Shown: piece after piece, positions 1 to 8,643 of the stretch
Numbering within the stretch: the first letter of the stretch is position 1
Layout of the letters: every line of letters begins with the position of its first letter
Source: Nymphaea colorata
Lineage: Eukaryota > Streptophyta > Magnoliopsida > Nymphaeales > Nymphaeaceae
Direction of reading: 5' to 3'
DNA length: 22,500 nucleotides
NCBI RefSeq assembly: GCF_008831285.2
Contig: NC_045140.1
Location: forward strand, 28,415,651-28,438,150
The notes under the pieces: model-generated
The model's database searches: none
What the model was told of the DNA's origin: nothing
The model's input: only the letters and a program-made list of their open reading frames with translations
Made by a program: the position numbers and the translations under genes

Positions 1-271
1 CGGGTGCCGCGCGCAGGAGAGCGTCGACGCTGGAGGTCACCTGGAGCATTGTGAGGTTGTAGCGAGCGAGGACGCTATCAGAGTGCACAGCGGAAACCTT
101 AGAGAGGCTAACGAGCGGGCACCACCATCACCACTAGCAGCAGCAGCACTCGGGCGGGTGGCCGATCCTTGTTCCGAGGGTATCACGCACGGAGGTCATT
201 CCAGCGAGGACAGCATTTTTCTTAGGGAGGCTAGCCGATGCAGTGAGCTGGAGTTGTCCGGGCCCAGCTGA
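1..271 (+). other. 5' LTR copy of the gag-pol C-terminal tail (element A)
   Basis: The last part of the element A polyprotein is encoded inside the 3' LTR, so the same reading frame also occurs here up to the stop at 269-271. In this position it has no start codon of its own and lies upstream of the predicted promoter, so it should not be expressed from this LTR. It is a passive duplicate created by LTR copying, not a separate gene. Confidence 0.8.
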
Positions 272-483
272 CCGACCTAGCCACACATGCCCAGTGGACC
301 GAGACTGAGTTGGAGGAGTTTTCAGCCCCAAGCCGACCATTTCAGGCCGAGACGGAGTGATTACAGCATTACGGGTCAGTCGGAGCGGTTTTGACAGGAT
401 CCCGTCTTAGGACCCGATCCAAATCCAGCGTTTTTAGTAGGAACCGGTTTCATTTTTAGTTATGTTTCAGTTTTGTACCGACC

Positions 484-507
484 CGGTTCGAGACATAGAC
501 CGAACCG
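484..507 (+). repeat. Perfect hairpin just upstream of the element A TATA box
   Basis: CGGTTCG (484-490) and CGAACCG (501-507) form a 7-bp perfect inverted repeat around a 10-nt loop. It ends 13 bp before the TATA-like box. The second copy is at 8856-8879. It could be a promoter-proximal protein site or chance structure; no family-level role is known to me. Confidence 0.45.
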
Positions 508-520
508 AGTCATGCTACAC

Positions 521-528
521 TTTAAATA
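521..528 (+). promoter_or_regulatory. TATA-like box, LTR promoter of element A
   Basis: TTTAAATA lies in the 5' part of the LTR, about 870 bp from the inferred LTR start, where a U3 promoter is expected. Transcription would start about 25-35 bp downstream, near 550. The match to TATAWAW is imperfect and no experiment supports it. Confidence 0.5.
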
Positions 529-1374
529 GTGTCTTTGTGAAGTTAACCCTAAGTTGTTAATGATTTTTGGACAAAGTTTCTAATAGAAACAGGTTTCTCT
601 TCACCCGCGCGTTTCTTGCGCCTCCATCTTCTTCTTCCTCCCCATTTCTGTGTGAAACATCTGAGGTTCTTCTCCAGCCTCCTCAGATTCATCAATGGCG
701 GATTGGCAACCCGACATTATCCCACACCCTCCGCTGGTTTTCTCTACTAGGAGGTGAAACGAAGCAAGCAGCCGGCGGGTTGTCTTCTTCATCGTCTACC
801 CGAGCAGAAGCAAAGGTGAATGCCGTGCGGACTCCTCAGCCACAGGGGTGTCGAGAGGCGTCATCCACCATCCGGAAGGCATTCTCCAGCCTTCGCGCAA
901 TGCCTACACGGCGGTGTGAAGATCTGAGATGCATTTGATCGTCCGTTCAGCAGAAATACAGCTAAGTGTGTTTTTCCAGCGTCATTTCCTCTTGTAGTGA
1001 CTGTAAATCGCCTCCCCAATTCGTTTGTATGCCGTGGGATCCTTCTGGAATCCGTGAGGATGATCTGACGAAGGATCGAAGCGAAGGAGAATGGGTTTGG
1101 GGGTCGTTTGGAGGATGATCGAGCCTCTTTTTGAGCATTCGGTTGAAACAGGCCTACCACAGCCAGTCTCAATCCGAGCTTAAATCGAAGGGTCAATCGG
1201 CCATAACTTTTGGGGATTTTGATACTGTTCGCTTCCCACCGAACCAAGCTTTCTATAGGAAGTGGAATCGCGTCAATCCATTCAGTATTGAGTGAGTTAC
1301 GAGCTTGAGAAGTCGGAGTAGGTTCTGTCACGCAATTCCGCCGACCAGTTCCTGTTTCCGGCGACATTTCCGGC

Positions 1375-1391
1375 GATCCAACCGTTGGATC
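1375..1391 (+). repeat. 17-bp palindrome in the element A LTR leader
   Basis: GATCCAACCGTTGGATC has two perfect 8-bp arms around one central base. It lies in the predicted transcribed leader, with a second copy at 9746-9762. As RNA it could allow intermolecular pairing (genome dimerisation), but with a one-base loop the hairpin form is not favoured. Function is inference. Confidence 0.5.
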
Positions 1392-1702
1392 TTCACGATT
1401 CCGGTGCCATTAGATTCCCAACATCCCTGAGATCATCTCCACCAAATTTGACGTCGATCGGACTGTAGATGGCGTTTCTGGAGGCGACGGTCTGAATCTG
1501 GCGGGAATCGGCGGCGAGCATCCCTGTTTCTCCGCCACAGGCGGCTGTAACCCAATATTCGCTTAGAACATTGGGAATGCAGCATCACCGGGTGATCTAT
1601 TAACTTTAGCTTGTTCCAAATTTAATTATCTGTCGATTGCAAGTGGTTTCATCTCTTGATTTGATCGCATTGAGGCGGAGTGGCGATTTGAAGACCTGTG
1701 GC

Positions 1703-2135
1703 TGTTCTTCTGCACGACGGCTCTTCCTGAAACAGGCGACAGAACTACAGCGACTTTGAGGGATCAACGACTGGGGTCTAGACAGCTCAGATTCAGCTCA
1801 AATTTGGAGCGTCTACTCCTTGGCTAGTGGTCTTGCTACAGTCCAAATTTCAGGATTTTTGGAGGTGTCTATGAATTGTTATGATTTTTCCATCGGAGAC
1901 CTCTCCAGCAGTCCTGAAGCTGTTCTGCGCCTGATACATTTCTGAACGAAGGACAGAACGTGCGCGATTTTCAGAGCTCAACGACCTGGCCTTAAACTCG
2001 TCGGATTTGGCTCAAACTTGGAGCGTCCACTCCTGAGGATGTCTACTTGTTGCTGACCAAGTTTGGGGATTTTTGGAGACTCCTGTGATTTGCTACGAAT
2101 TTTAGACTGGAGGCCACTCCCTGCCAGCGCCTGAA
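1703..2135 (+). repeat. Diverged tandem duplication inside the element A LTR (~215-bp units)
   Basis: Two units, about 1703-1920 and 1921-2135, align with a shift of about 214 bp. Shared anchors include CAACGAC (1765/1979), GGAGCGTC (1806/2020) and GGATTTTTGGAG (1853/2067). The units are clearly diverged while the two LTR copies of the whole block are identical, so the duplication is far older than this insertion. The copy in the 3' LTR is at about 10074-10506. Confidence 0.7.
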
Positions 2136-2492
2136 CCTGTCTTCTTCGTTTTCCAGAACAGAGGCCAAGCCTCGACGCTACCCCGATCTCGTTTTCTTCG
2201 ATATTGGGGAAACGAGTATCTCTGGTGATTTCAGCTCCTTGAATCCCTTGTTTTCCTTTGATTATATCCTGGATTTGATCGTGCTTGCACTTGTTTTGGC
2301 GGAGCATACCCCTGCTGCAACGAGGATGGGCTGCAACCTGTTAGCATAGACTGCAACAGTCCGTGAGCCGCAACCTTGGAGTTGAAGGGTGCTCGTCGAC
2401 ACCAGTTCGACGCCTGCTTCCCCCTTAACAGCATACAAAGAGGGGTTTAGATCGCATCTTGTGAGGCATTTCATACTTTGGCTCTGTTGTTC

Positions 2493-2519
2493 GATTACTG
2501 TTTTGCTGTAACAGTAATC
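2493..2519 (+). repeat. 10-bp perfect stem-loop in the element A LTR leader
   Basis: GATTACTGTT (2493-2502) pairs perfectly with AACAGTAATC (2510-2519) around a 7-nt loop. It lies in the transcribed leader 638 nt before the LTR end. The second copy is at 10864-10890. It is the longest uninterrupted stem I noticed in this LTR and a candidate packaging, dimerisation or translation-control structure. Confidence 0.65.
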
Positions 2520-2623
2520 CGTGCTTCCCTTGTTGCTGAGGTGAACCGTGAGCCATCAAGCGACCGGTGAGTTGGGGTCGTGGAGCTTGCTGTCCAGCTT
2601 GGGCGAGGAGGCATTTGCTGAGT

Positions 2624-2680
2624 ACCGAGGCTTAGTTTCTGGTTTTCCAGCCTCGGTGGATAGCTCGGACTAGCTCCGAG
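2624..2680 (+). repeat. Two adjacent hairpins in the element A U5 region
   Basis: ACCGAGGCT (2624-2632) pairs with AGCCTCGGT (2649-2657) around a 16-nt loop. Directly after it CTCGGA (2664-2669) pairs with TCCGAG (2675-2680) around CTAGC. They lie just upstream of the U5 block shared with element B. Copies sit at about 10995-11051. Confidence 0.55.
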
Positions 2681-2708
2681 GTGGTTTGTACCCTGTCCCA
2701 CTATAGCA

Positions 2709-3037
2709 CGGGGAGGGTGTTCTTGCTTACAAACCCGCCTACACGGCGCGCGGCATAGTGAGGTCCTCGGAGGCTCGTTCAGCCGACGACACACCTCCTT
2801 GCGGCTTGGCCACCTAGGGGTTGAGGGTGTGGTTTGTGCGCTTAGGCATGTATGTTTTTGATGAATGCTTGGATGTGAATGTGGTTGAGTGAGGTGAGCG
2901 TTTAAGTTGTATCGTCGCGGTTGTATTAAGCCTTGAGCCCCTTGGCATTCTTGTAGTAGGATTGGCTATTTGGGTTCGGGAAACACTCTTGTAATTCTGT
3001 CCTAACTTGGGAAATTAAGCCGGGGTTGCTGTCCGGC
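2709..3037 (+). promoter_or_regulatory. Conserved U5 module shared with element B (element A copy)
   Basis: This part of the LTR is recognisably similar to 14553-14912 of element B although the rest of the two LTRs is not. Shared blocks are CGGGGAGGGTGTTC (2709-2722), GGTGTGGTTTGT (2826-2837) and a hairpin GCCGG/CCGGC (3019-3023 with 3033-3037) that ends 120 nt before the LTR end. The G/T-rich, TGTA-containing sequence could also hold the polyadenylation signals of the LTR. The 3' LTR copy is at 11080-11408. Confidence 0.6.
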
Positions 3038-3160
3038 AGGGAAAGAGTGTAAAGTCTTCTTAATACTTAGCCTATTCGGAGCCTGCCCCAAGAGATCTTG
3101 GGAAGGGAGTTCGGCATTCGGCAGCGAGCTTAGGCAGTCCTAGCCGGGTTCCCACCAGTT

Positions 3161-3172
3161 TGGTATCAGAGC
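3161..3172 (+). other. Primer-binding site, tRNA-iMet (element A)
   Basis: TGGTATCAGAGC is complementary to the 3' end of plant initiator tRNA-Met, the usual primer for minus-strand synthesis in plant Ty3/gypsy elements. Twelve bases match; the next bases depart from the usual CA. It begins three bases after the LTR end. The gag start codon follows only 23 bases later. Confidence 0.9.
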
Positions 3173-3195
3173 ACCTTGGGGCTGATTGAGCAGCT

Positions 3196-6100
3196 ATGGC
3201 AAAGAAGAAGAACACAAGAGTTGAGCAACAGGAAATGGAATTGGGCGTCGAAGATGCAGCCACCGAATCAGTTCATGAGGGCAGCGGAAGGAATGAATCA
3301 AACCGAGAAAAGTTCTCACGGATAGAAACCGAACTTGAGGAAATGAGAGTAAGAATGAGTCGGCAAGACCAGCCATCACGTGTGGAAGAGAGGTTGTCTC
3401 GCTTTGAGGAAGCTATGATTCGTATGACTGATAACTTCACGCAAATAAGTCACCAATTGGGTTTCTTAACCGGCCGAATGAATAAAATGGACCAATTGTC
3501 AGAAAGTATAGAAGGGCTAAATCAAAGAATGGACCGTATGGAAAGATCCGTTAATCATGGGCACAACCGAGAAGATAAGGGAAAAGGACCTTATGAAGAG
3601 CCTCACACATCATATCAAGCTCCCAAAGAGCATGCCGCATCGAGTTTTGGAGGGATTAAAATTGGAAAAGATAATCAAGTTCCACCCAAAACCAATGAAG
3701 CTCACATGGGAAATAAAAAGACCATGGGAGTTAACATGGCAACTTGTTCCAAACCACTGGTAGACAATGATTTTGAAGAAATTTCAGATGAAGATAGTGA
3801 GAGAATCGGACAAAGAAGTGAGAAAAAGAGGGGCCAAAGGAACATAGAACCCAGATCCAACATTCGGGTTGACTTTCCTAAGTTTGATGGCAAAAACGCC
3901 CAAGATTGGGTGATTAAAGCGGAGCAATACTTTGAGTGCCAAGAAGTTAGGGAAGACAAAAAAATTACAACGGCCATGATCTACTTTGAAGGGGCAGCTA
4001 TGAGGTGGTATCGGTCGTACAAGAGGAAAAACCCGGTCATGGTATGGGAAACATTTTCAAATGCATTACTCGCTCGCTTTGGAGTCTCGTCATATACTAA
4101 CTATCATGTGGAGCTCATCAACATGAAACAAATCACTACCGTGGAGGAGTTTCAAGGTCGATTTGAGGACATGTCATGTATGGTTGGAGATTGGCCCGAA
4201 CCCGCACTCATAGGTGCATTCATGTCGGGATTGAGAGAGGATATTAGAATTGAGATGCTATCCGAGGAACATGTAGACTTAGACAGTTGCTTTGCAAGGG
4301 CACGAGTTATGGAGGAAAAGCTCCTCAAACGGGCAGCGTATGAGAAATTCTCTAAGACCGGAGGATTCAACCAAAACAAAGGGAATTTCAACAGGCCTAC
4401 TCCTAAACCACAGCCACAAGGGTTTCCAAAGAGGGATACACGTCCAGCCGTTAGGGACAATGTTCCGGTTCGTTACATCACCGCTAAGGAGAGGGATGAA
4501 AGGTTCAAAGCCGGGCTATGTGTGTCATGTGAGGAAAAGTGGTTCAAGGGACACAAATGTAAGAGGTTTCAGCTAATGGTGGTTGTAGAGGATGAGGACG
4601 AAGTTGAGGTTTCAATCCCAGTTGAGGAAGAGCAACCAGTAGAACAAGAGTGCCCAACGGAAATTGAGAAGGTGGATGGGGTTCTTCACTCCATGAGGGA
4701 CCCAAACCGTCCTAAAGCAATGCGTGTTCTTGGAACCATTCAAGGGCACAGAGTCACAATCTTGCTAGATTCGGGAGCAACTCATAATTTTATGAGTTTA
4801 GAAACGGCCAAGGATAGCGGATGCACATTGGAAGATCAAGCACCACTCACGGTCTTGGTAGGAGATGGAACAAGGCTACCTTGCGTCCACATTTGCCGAA
4901 ACATGGATATAACCGTGCAAGGGATCCCATACAAGATAGATGTCTTAGTTCTTCCGATAAAAGGGATGGACCTTGTTCTTGGTGTTGATTGGTTAGAGAC
5001 ACTTGGGGGAATCTACTGGGATTTCTCCAAAATGAAGATGAGATTTGAGAGGGAAGGAGGAGATCAAGTGACACTCGAAGGAATCCAGCCCAACTTGGAA
5101 CCGAAGGCAGCCATCAAGGCTCTCGTAGCTCAACAGCCAGCCCTCTGGCTGATATCGTTAGCCACTGATGTACCTCCAAAAGGGACAGAGACCGAAGTCA
5201 TTCCCAAGGAAGTTCAGCAAGTATTGGATGGTTTTGAAGATGTCTTTTCTGAACCTAAAGGGTTACCTCCTCCAAGATCATACGATCACAGGATCGTCCT
5301 ATCAAACGGGGCAGAACCGGTAAATGTTAGGCCTTATCGTTATGGGTTTACACAGAAAACGGAGATAGAGAGATTGGTAAAAGAAATGATTGAAGGGGGA
5401 ATCATTCGCCCGAGTAGCAGTCCCTTCTCCTCTCCTGTTTTGTTAGTCAAAAAGAAGGATGAAACTTGGAGATTTTGTGTTGATTATCGGGCACTTAACG
5501 AAGTCACGATTAAGGACCGCCACCCTATACCCGTCATTGACGAACTCCTTGATGAATTGGCGGGCGCTTCCATTTTCTCCAAGCTTGACTTAAGGGCTGG
5601 TTACCATCAGATACGCATGGATAAGCATGACGTACCCAAGACTGCATTTAGAACTCACGATGGGCATTATGAGTTCTTGGTCATGCCCTTCGGATTAACC
5701 AACGCCCCGGCTACATTCCAACGACGTATGAATGATATTTTCAGACCACATCTGAGGGATTTCATTCTAGTTTTCTTCGATGACATTCTGGTTTACAGTC
5801 GATCATTAGAGCACCACATTGTCCACTTAAGGAAGACACTACAAATTTTGAGGCAGAATGAACTCTTTGCAAAAGCTTCTAAGTGCAGTTTCGGTCAAGA
5901 ATCAATCGGCTATTTGGGACACATAGTGTCCAAGGAAGGTGTTAGAGCTGATCCAGAAAAGCTCCATGCCATGGAGCAATGGCCTTTGCCAAAAGACCCG
6001 AGAGGAATGAGAGGATTTCTAGGTCTTACTGGTTACTATCGAAGGTTTATTCAAGGCTATGGATCTATAGCCTCCCCTTTGACGAAAATGTTGAAGAAAG

Positions 6101-8643
6101 GGGAGTTCACCTGGACGGATCACTCAAGGGAAGCATTCGTAAAGCTTAAGGCAGCAATGTTAGCCGCGCCCGTGCTAACCTTGCCAGATTTTTCACTTGA
6201 TTTCGTGGTGGAGACGGACGCAAGCGACGTTGGTGTTGGGGCTGTCCTCAGCCAAAAGGGCCACCCAATAGCCTACATGTCCAAGGCTCTCACCCATAGG
6301 GCAAAGTCATTATCCACATATGAAAATGAGTTATTTGCCATCGTGTTGGCCGTGGAGAAATGGAGGCCCTACCTCATCGGGCGCAAATTCATTGTGAGAA
6401 CGGATCATAGTAGTTTAAGGTATATGCTCAAACAAAGGGTCTCAACGCCTACTCAACAAAGATGGCTCGCCAAGCTATTGGGTTACGATTTTACAATCGA
6501 ATACAAGAAAGGAACCGAAAACTCGGCGGCTGATTCGTTATCGAGACTTGGAGAGCAATTTCTAACCTTGTCCGTTCTGGAAACCGATTTGTGGCAGCGA
6601 TTGGTCATTGAGCAAGAGGCTGATGAAGGTTTGAGACTACTTAGAGCATCGGTTCAGCAGAATCCGGGATCAATCCCAAACCATGGCATGAAGGGGAACG
6701 TGCTTTACCGAAAGGGCAAAGCTGTGGTACCACGCGGTTCCTCCCTCAAAAAGGAGCTCCTATCACACTTTCATTGTTCAACCACCGCAGGTCACGAAGG
6801 CGTGGCCAAAACGCTTGCAAGGATCAAAACCCAATTTTGGTGGGAAGGTCTAAAAGGAGAAGTCAAAGAGTTTGTGAGGAGTTGTCAGATTTGCCAAAGG
6901 GAAAAGTATGAAGCAACCAAGCCACCCGGGCTGATGCACCCATTGCCAATACCTACAAAACCTTGGGCTGATGTATCAATGGATTTTATTGATGCAATGC
7001 CACGTTCGGAAGGAAAGGAAGCGGTGTTTGTAGTGGTGGACAGATTGACGAAATATGGGCATTTTGCCCCTCTTCCAAGACACTACAATGGGCCGTTGGT
7101 TGCCGGGATATACCAAGACTATGTCGGCAAACTTCATGGAATGCCGAGCACTATCGTTTGTGATAGGGATTCGATATTCCTTAGTGCGTTTTGGCGCGAG
7201 TATATGCGCATGGCGGGGACTTCATTGCATTTCAGTACAGCCCACCACCCGCAAACCGATGGGCAAAGCGAGGTGGTGAACAGGACACTAGAGACCTATC
7301 TGCGTTGTTTCGCGGGGGAACGACCGAACACTTGGGTTCGGTATCTTGCTTGGGCAGAATGGTCCTACAACACTAGTCTCCATTCCGGGACTAGTATCAC
7401 TCCCTACGAGGCACTGTATGGGTGTCCTCCTCCACTCATTCCAAACTATGAAGTAGGGACAGCTCAAGATGATGAGGTGGACTGCACACTCCGTAATCGG
7501 GATGAGATCTTGACAGTTTTGAGGCAGCATATCGTAAGAGCCCAGAATCGAATGAAACAAACATATGATAAAGGCCGCAAAGATCGAGAGTTCAAGGTTG
7601 GGGACATGGCATGGTTGAAGAGGCTACCTATGCGACAAAAATCGTTGCTTGGACAGCCTTATTCCAAACTTTTACCCCGTTATTATGGGCCATTCCGGGT
7701 CTTGCAAAGAGTTGGCAAAGGAGCCTACAGGTTAGCACTACCACCCACCGCATTAGTCCATCCGGTCTTCCATGTAACTAGACTCAAGCCGCATTTTGGT
7801 CAGTTGCCAGAACTTATTGAACCTTTGCCAGATTTTCGGCCTAGACCGTATAGGATACTTCGTCACCGGCACCTGCAGAGAGAGGGGCGTCAGAGACATG
7901 AGGTTTTAGTTGAGTGGGACGGCCCAGATTCAGGTACATCATGGGAGCTATATGACAGGATTGTCCAGGATTTCCCAACTACTAGAGCTTGGGGACAAGC
8001 TCAGTCTCAGCGTGGTGGATCTGATACGGAACTCCCTAGGACTAGGCCGGGACTAGCCTTGATTGCTGCCGAATCCCATCAACTACCACAGGCCGATAGC
8101 GCTAAGCTTGTCTGCGCGAACCCTTTGTCGCCAGATGGGCATGAGAGACTTGGTAAGGGTGAGACTTGGCCACTGAGTGTAAGGGGCAGAGAGGCTTTAC
8201 TAACTGTGAATGGTGCAGCTTGTAGCGCTAATAACGCCACACAAGGCCTAACGTCACACCAGGTAATCGTCGGAGGCATGCCACTGCCGGCCACAGGCGC
8301 AGCACAACTCCGGGGCACGGCCGAGCGCACAGCCGAGGGACATCGCCGACTACCGGGCATCGAGGACGCAGACGGGTGCCGCGCGCAGGAGAGCGTCGAC
8401 GCTGGAGGTCACCTGGAGCATTGTGAGGTTGTAGCGAGCGAGGACGCTATCAGAGTGCACAGCGGAAACCTTAGAGAGGCTAACGAGCGGGCACCACCAT
8501 CACCACTAGCAGCAGCAGCACTCGGGCGGGTGGCCGATCCTTGTTCCGAGGGTATCACGCACGGAGGTCATTCCAGCGAGGACAGCATTTTTCTTAGGGA
8601 GGCTAGCCGATGCAGTGAGCTGGAGTTGTCCGGGCCCAGCTGA
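3196..8643 (+). CDS. Gag-Pol polyprotein of element A, 1815 aa
   Basis: One uninterrupted ORF encodes the whole replication machinery of the element. Visible parts: lysine-rich N-terminus; predicted coiled coil ~35-115; retrotransposon gag domain ~226-375; zinc knuckle C442, C445, H453, C455 (CX2CX7HXC); aspartic protease D525-SGA; reverse transcriptase ~716-925 with VDYRALN (D763), LDLRAGY (D798) and FFDD 860-863; RNase H with D1008, E1045, D1070 and D1113; integrase zinc finger H1193, H1200, C1230, C1233; integrase catalytic D1263, D1323, E1359 (DD35E); GPF module 1498-1500; chromodomain ~1552-1596 with W1574 and W1583. There is no gag/pol frameshift or internal stop. All key catalytic residues I checked are present. 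ATG 3196 is the first good start after the PBS. The ORF continues through the polypurine position, and its last 207 residues come from the 3' LTR; that tail has no recognisable domain. It is probably expressed from the LTR promoter and silenced by the host. Confidence 0.96.
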   Translation: MAKKKNTRVEQQEMELGVEDAATESVHEGSGRNESNREKFSRIETELEEMRVRMSRQDQPSRVEERLSRFEEAMIRMTDNFTQISHQLGFLTGRMNKMDQLSESIEGLNQRMDRMERSVNHGHNREDKGKGPYEEPHTSYQAPKEHAASSFGGIKIGKDNQVPPKTNEAHMGNKKTMGVNMATCSKPLVDNDFEEISDEDSERIGQRSEKKRGQRNIEPRSNIRVDFPKFDGKNAQDWVIKAEQYFECQEVREDKKITTAMIYFEGAAMRWYRSYKRKNPVMVWETFSNALLARFGVSSYTNYHVELINMKQITTVEEFQGRFEDMSCMVGDWPEPALIGAFMSGLREDIRIEMLSEEHVDLDSCFARARVMEEKLLKRAAYEKFSKTGGFNQNKGNFNRPTPKPQPQGFPKRDTRPAVRDNVPVRYITAKERDERFKAGLCVSCEEKWFKGHKCKRFQLMVVVEDEDEVEVSIPVEEEQPVEQECPTEIEKVDGVLHSMRDPNRPKAMRVLGTIQGHRVTILLDSGATHNFMSLETAKDSGCTLEDQAPLTVLVGDGTRLPCVHICRNMDITVQGIPYKIDVLVLPIKGMDLVLGVDWLETLGGIYWDFSKMKMRFEREGGDQVTLEGIQPNLEPKAAIKALVAQQPALWLISLATDVPPKGTETEVIPKEVQQVLDGFEDVFSEPKGLPPPRSYDHRIVLSNGAEPVNVRPYRYGFTQKTEIERLVKEMIEGGIIRPSSSPFSSPVLLVKKKDETWRFCVDYRALNEVTIKDRHPIPVIDELLDELAGASIFSKLDLRAGYHQIRMDKHDVPKTAFRTHDGHYEFLVMPFGLTNAPATFQRRMNDIFRPHLRDFILVFFDDILVYSRSLEHHIVHLRKTLQILRQNELFAKASKCSFGQESIGYLGHIVSKEGVRADPEKLHAMEQWPLPKDPRGMRGFLGLTGYYRRFIQGYGSIASPLTKMLKKGEFTWTDHSREAFVKLKAAMLAAPVLTLPDFSLDFVVETDASDVGVGAVLSQKGHPIAYMSKALTHRAKSLSTYENELFAIVLAVEKWRPYLIGRKFIVRTDHSSLRYMLKQRVSTPTQQRWLAKLLGYDFTIEYKKGTENSAADSLSRLGEQFLTLSVLETDLWQRLVIEQEADEGLRLLRASVQQNPGSIPNHGMKGNVLYRKGKAVVPRGSSLKKELLSHFHCSTTAGHEGVAKTLARIKTQFWWEGLKGEVKEFVRSCQICQREKYEATKPPGLMHPLPIPTKPWADVSMDFIDAMPRSEGKEAVFVVVDRLTKYGHFAPLPRHYNGPLVAGIYQDYVGKLHGMPSTIVCDRDSIFLSAFWREYMRMAGTSLHFSTAHHPQTDGQSEVVNRTLETYLRCFAGERPNTWVRYLAWAEWSYNTSLHSGTSITPYEALYGCPPPLIPNYEVGTAQDDEVDCTLRNRDEILTVLRQHIVRAQNRMKQTYDKGRKDREFKVGDMAWLKRLPMRQKSLLGQPYSKLLPRYYGPFRVLQRVGKGAYRLALPPTALVHPVFHVTRLKPHFGQLPELIEPLPDFRPRPYRILRHRHLQREGRQRHEVLVEWDGPDSGTSWELYDRIVQDFPTTRAWGQAQSQRGGSDTELPRTRPGLALIAAESHQLPQADSAKLVCANPLSPDGHERLGKGETWPLSVRGREALLTVNGAACSANNATQGLTSHQVIVGGMPLPATGAAQLRGTAERTAEGHRRLPGIEDADGCRAQESVDAGGHLEHCEVVASEDAIRVHSGNLREANERAPPSPLAAAALGRVADPCSEGITHGGHSSEDSIFLREASRCSELELSGPS
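8011..8021 (+). other. Degenerate polypurine tract position (element A)
   Basis: Directly before the inferred 3' LTR start the sequence is CGTGGTGGATC, which is G-rich but broken by pyrimidines. Element B has an uninterrupted 12-purine run at the equivalent place. The site is assigned by position and by alignment to element B, not by its own quality. Confidence 0.4.

Larger units (their letters stand above)
1..3157 (+). repeat. 5' LTR of element A (partial, first ~350 bp missing)
   Basis: Direct repeat of 8373-11528. It ends with CCCACCA, followed after three bases by the tRNA-Met primer-binding site, which fixes the LTR end at 3157. The visible part holds the end of U3, a TATA-like box at 521-528 and about 2.6 kb of predicted transcribed leader (R plus U5). 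That leader contains about 21 ATG triplets before the gag start, so it is not cleared of upstream start codons. No host gene is seen in it; the short ORFs on both strands show no recognisable domain. Confidence 0.93.

Noticed and set aside
567-938. 123-residue forward ORF in the element A LTR (copy at 8939-9310)
   Set aside because: It begins at a TTG, has low-complexity Ser-rich sequence and shows no recognisable domain.
861-1367. 168-residue minus-strand ORF in the element A LTR, and its shorter copy at 9233-9703
   Set aside because: No domain; the two LTR copies differ here by a 1-bp indel and two changes; it lies antisense in the LTR leader.
8013-8021. Alternative 3' LTR start of element A at TGGTGGATC
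   Set aside because: It mirrors the CCACCA end, but TGATACGGAACTCC at 8022 aligns with the element B LTR start at the same place after the chromodomain. Kept as second choice only.
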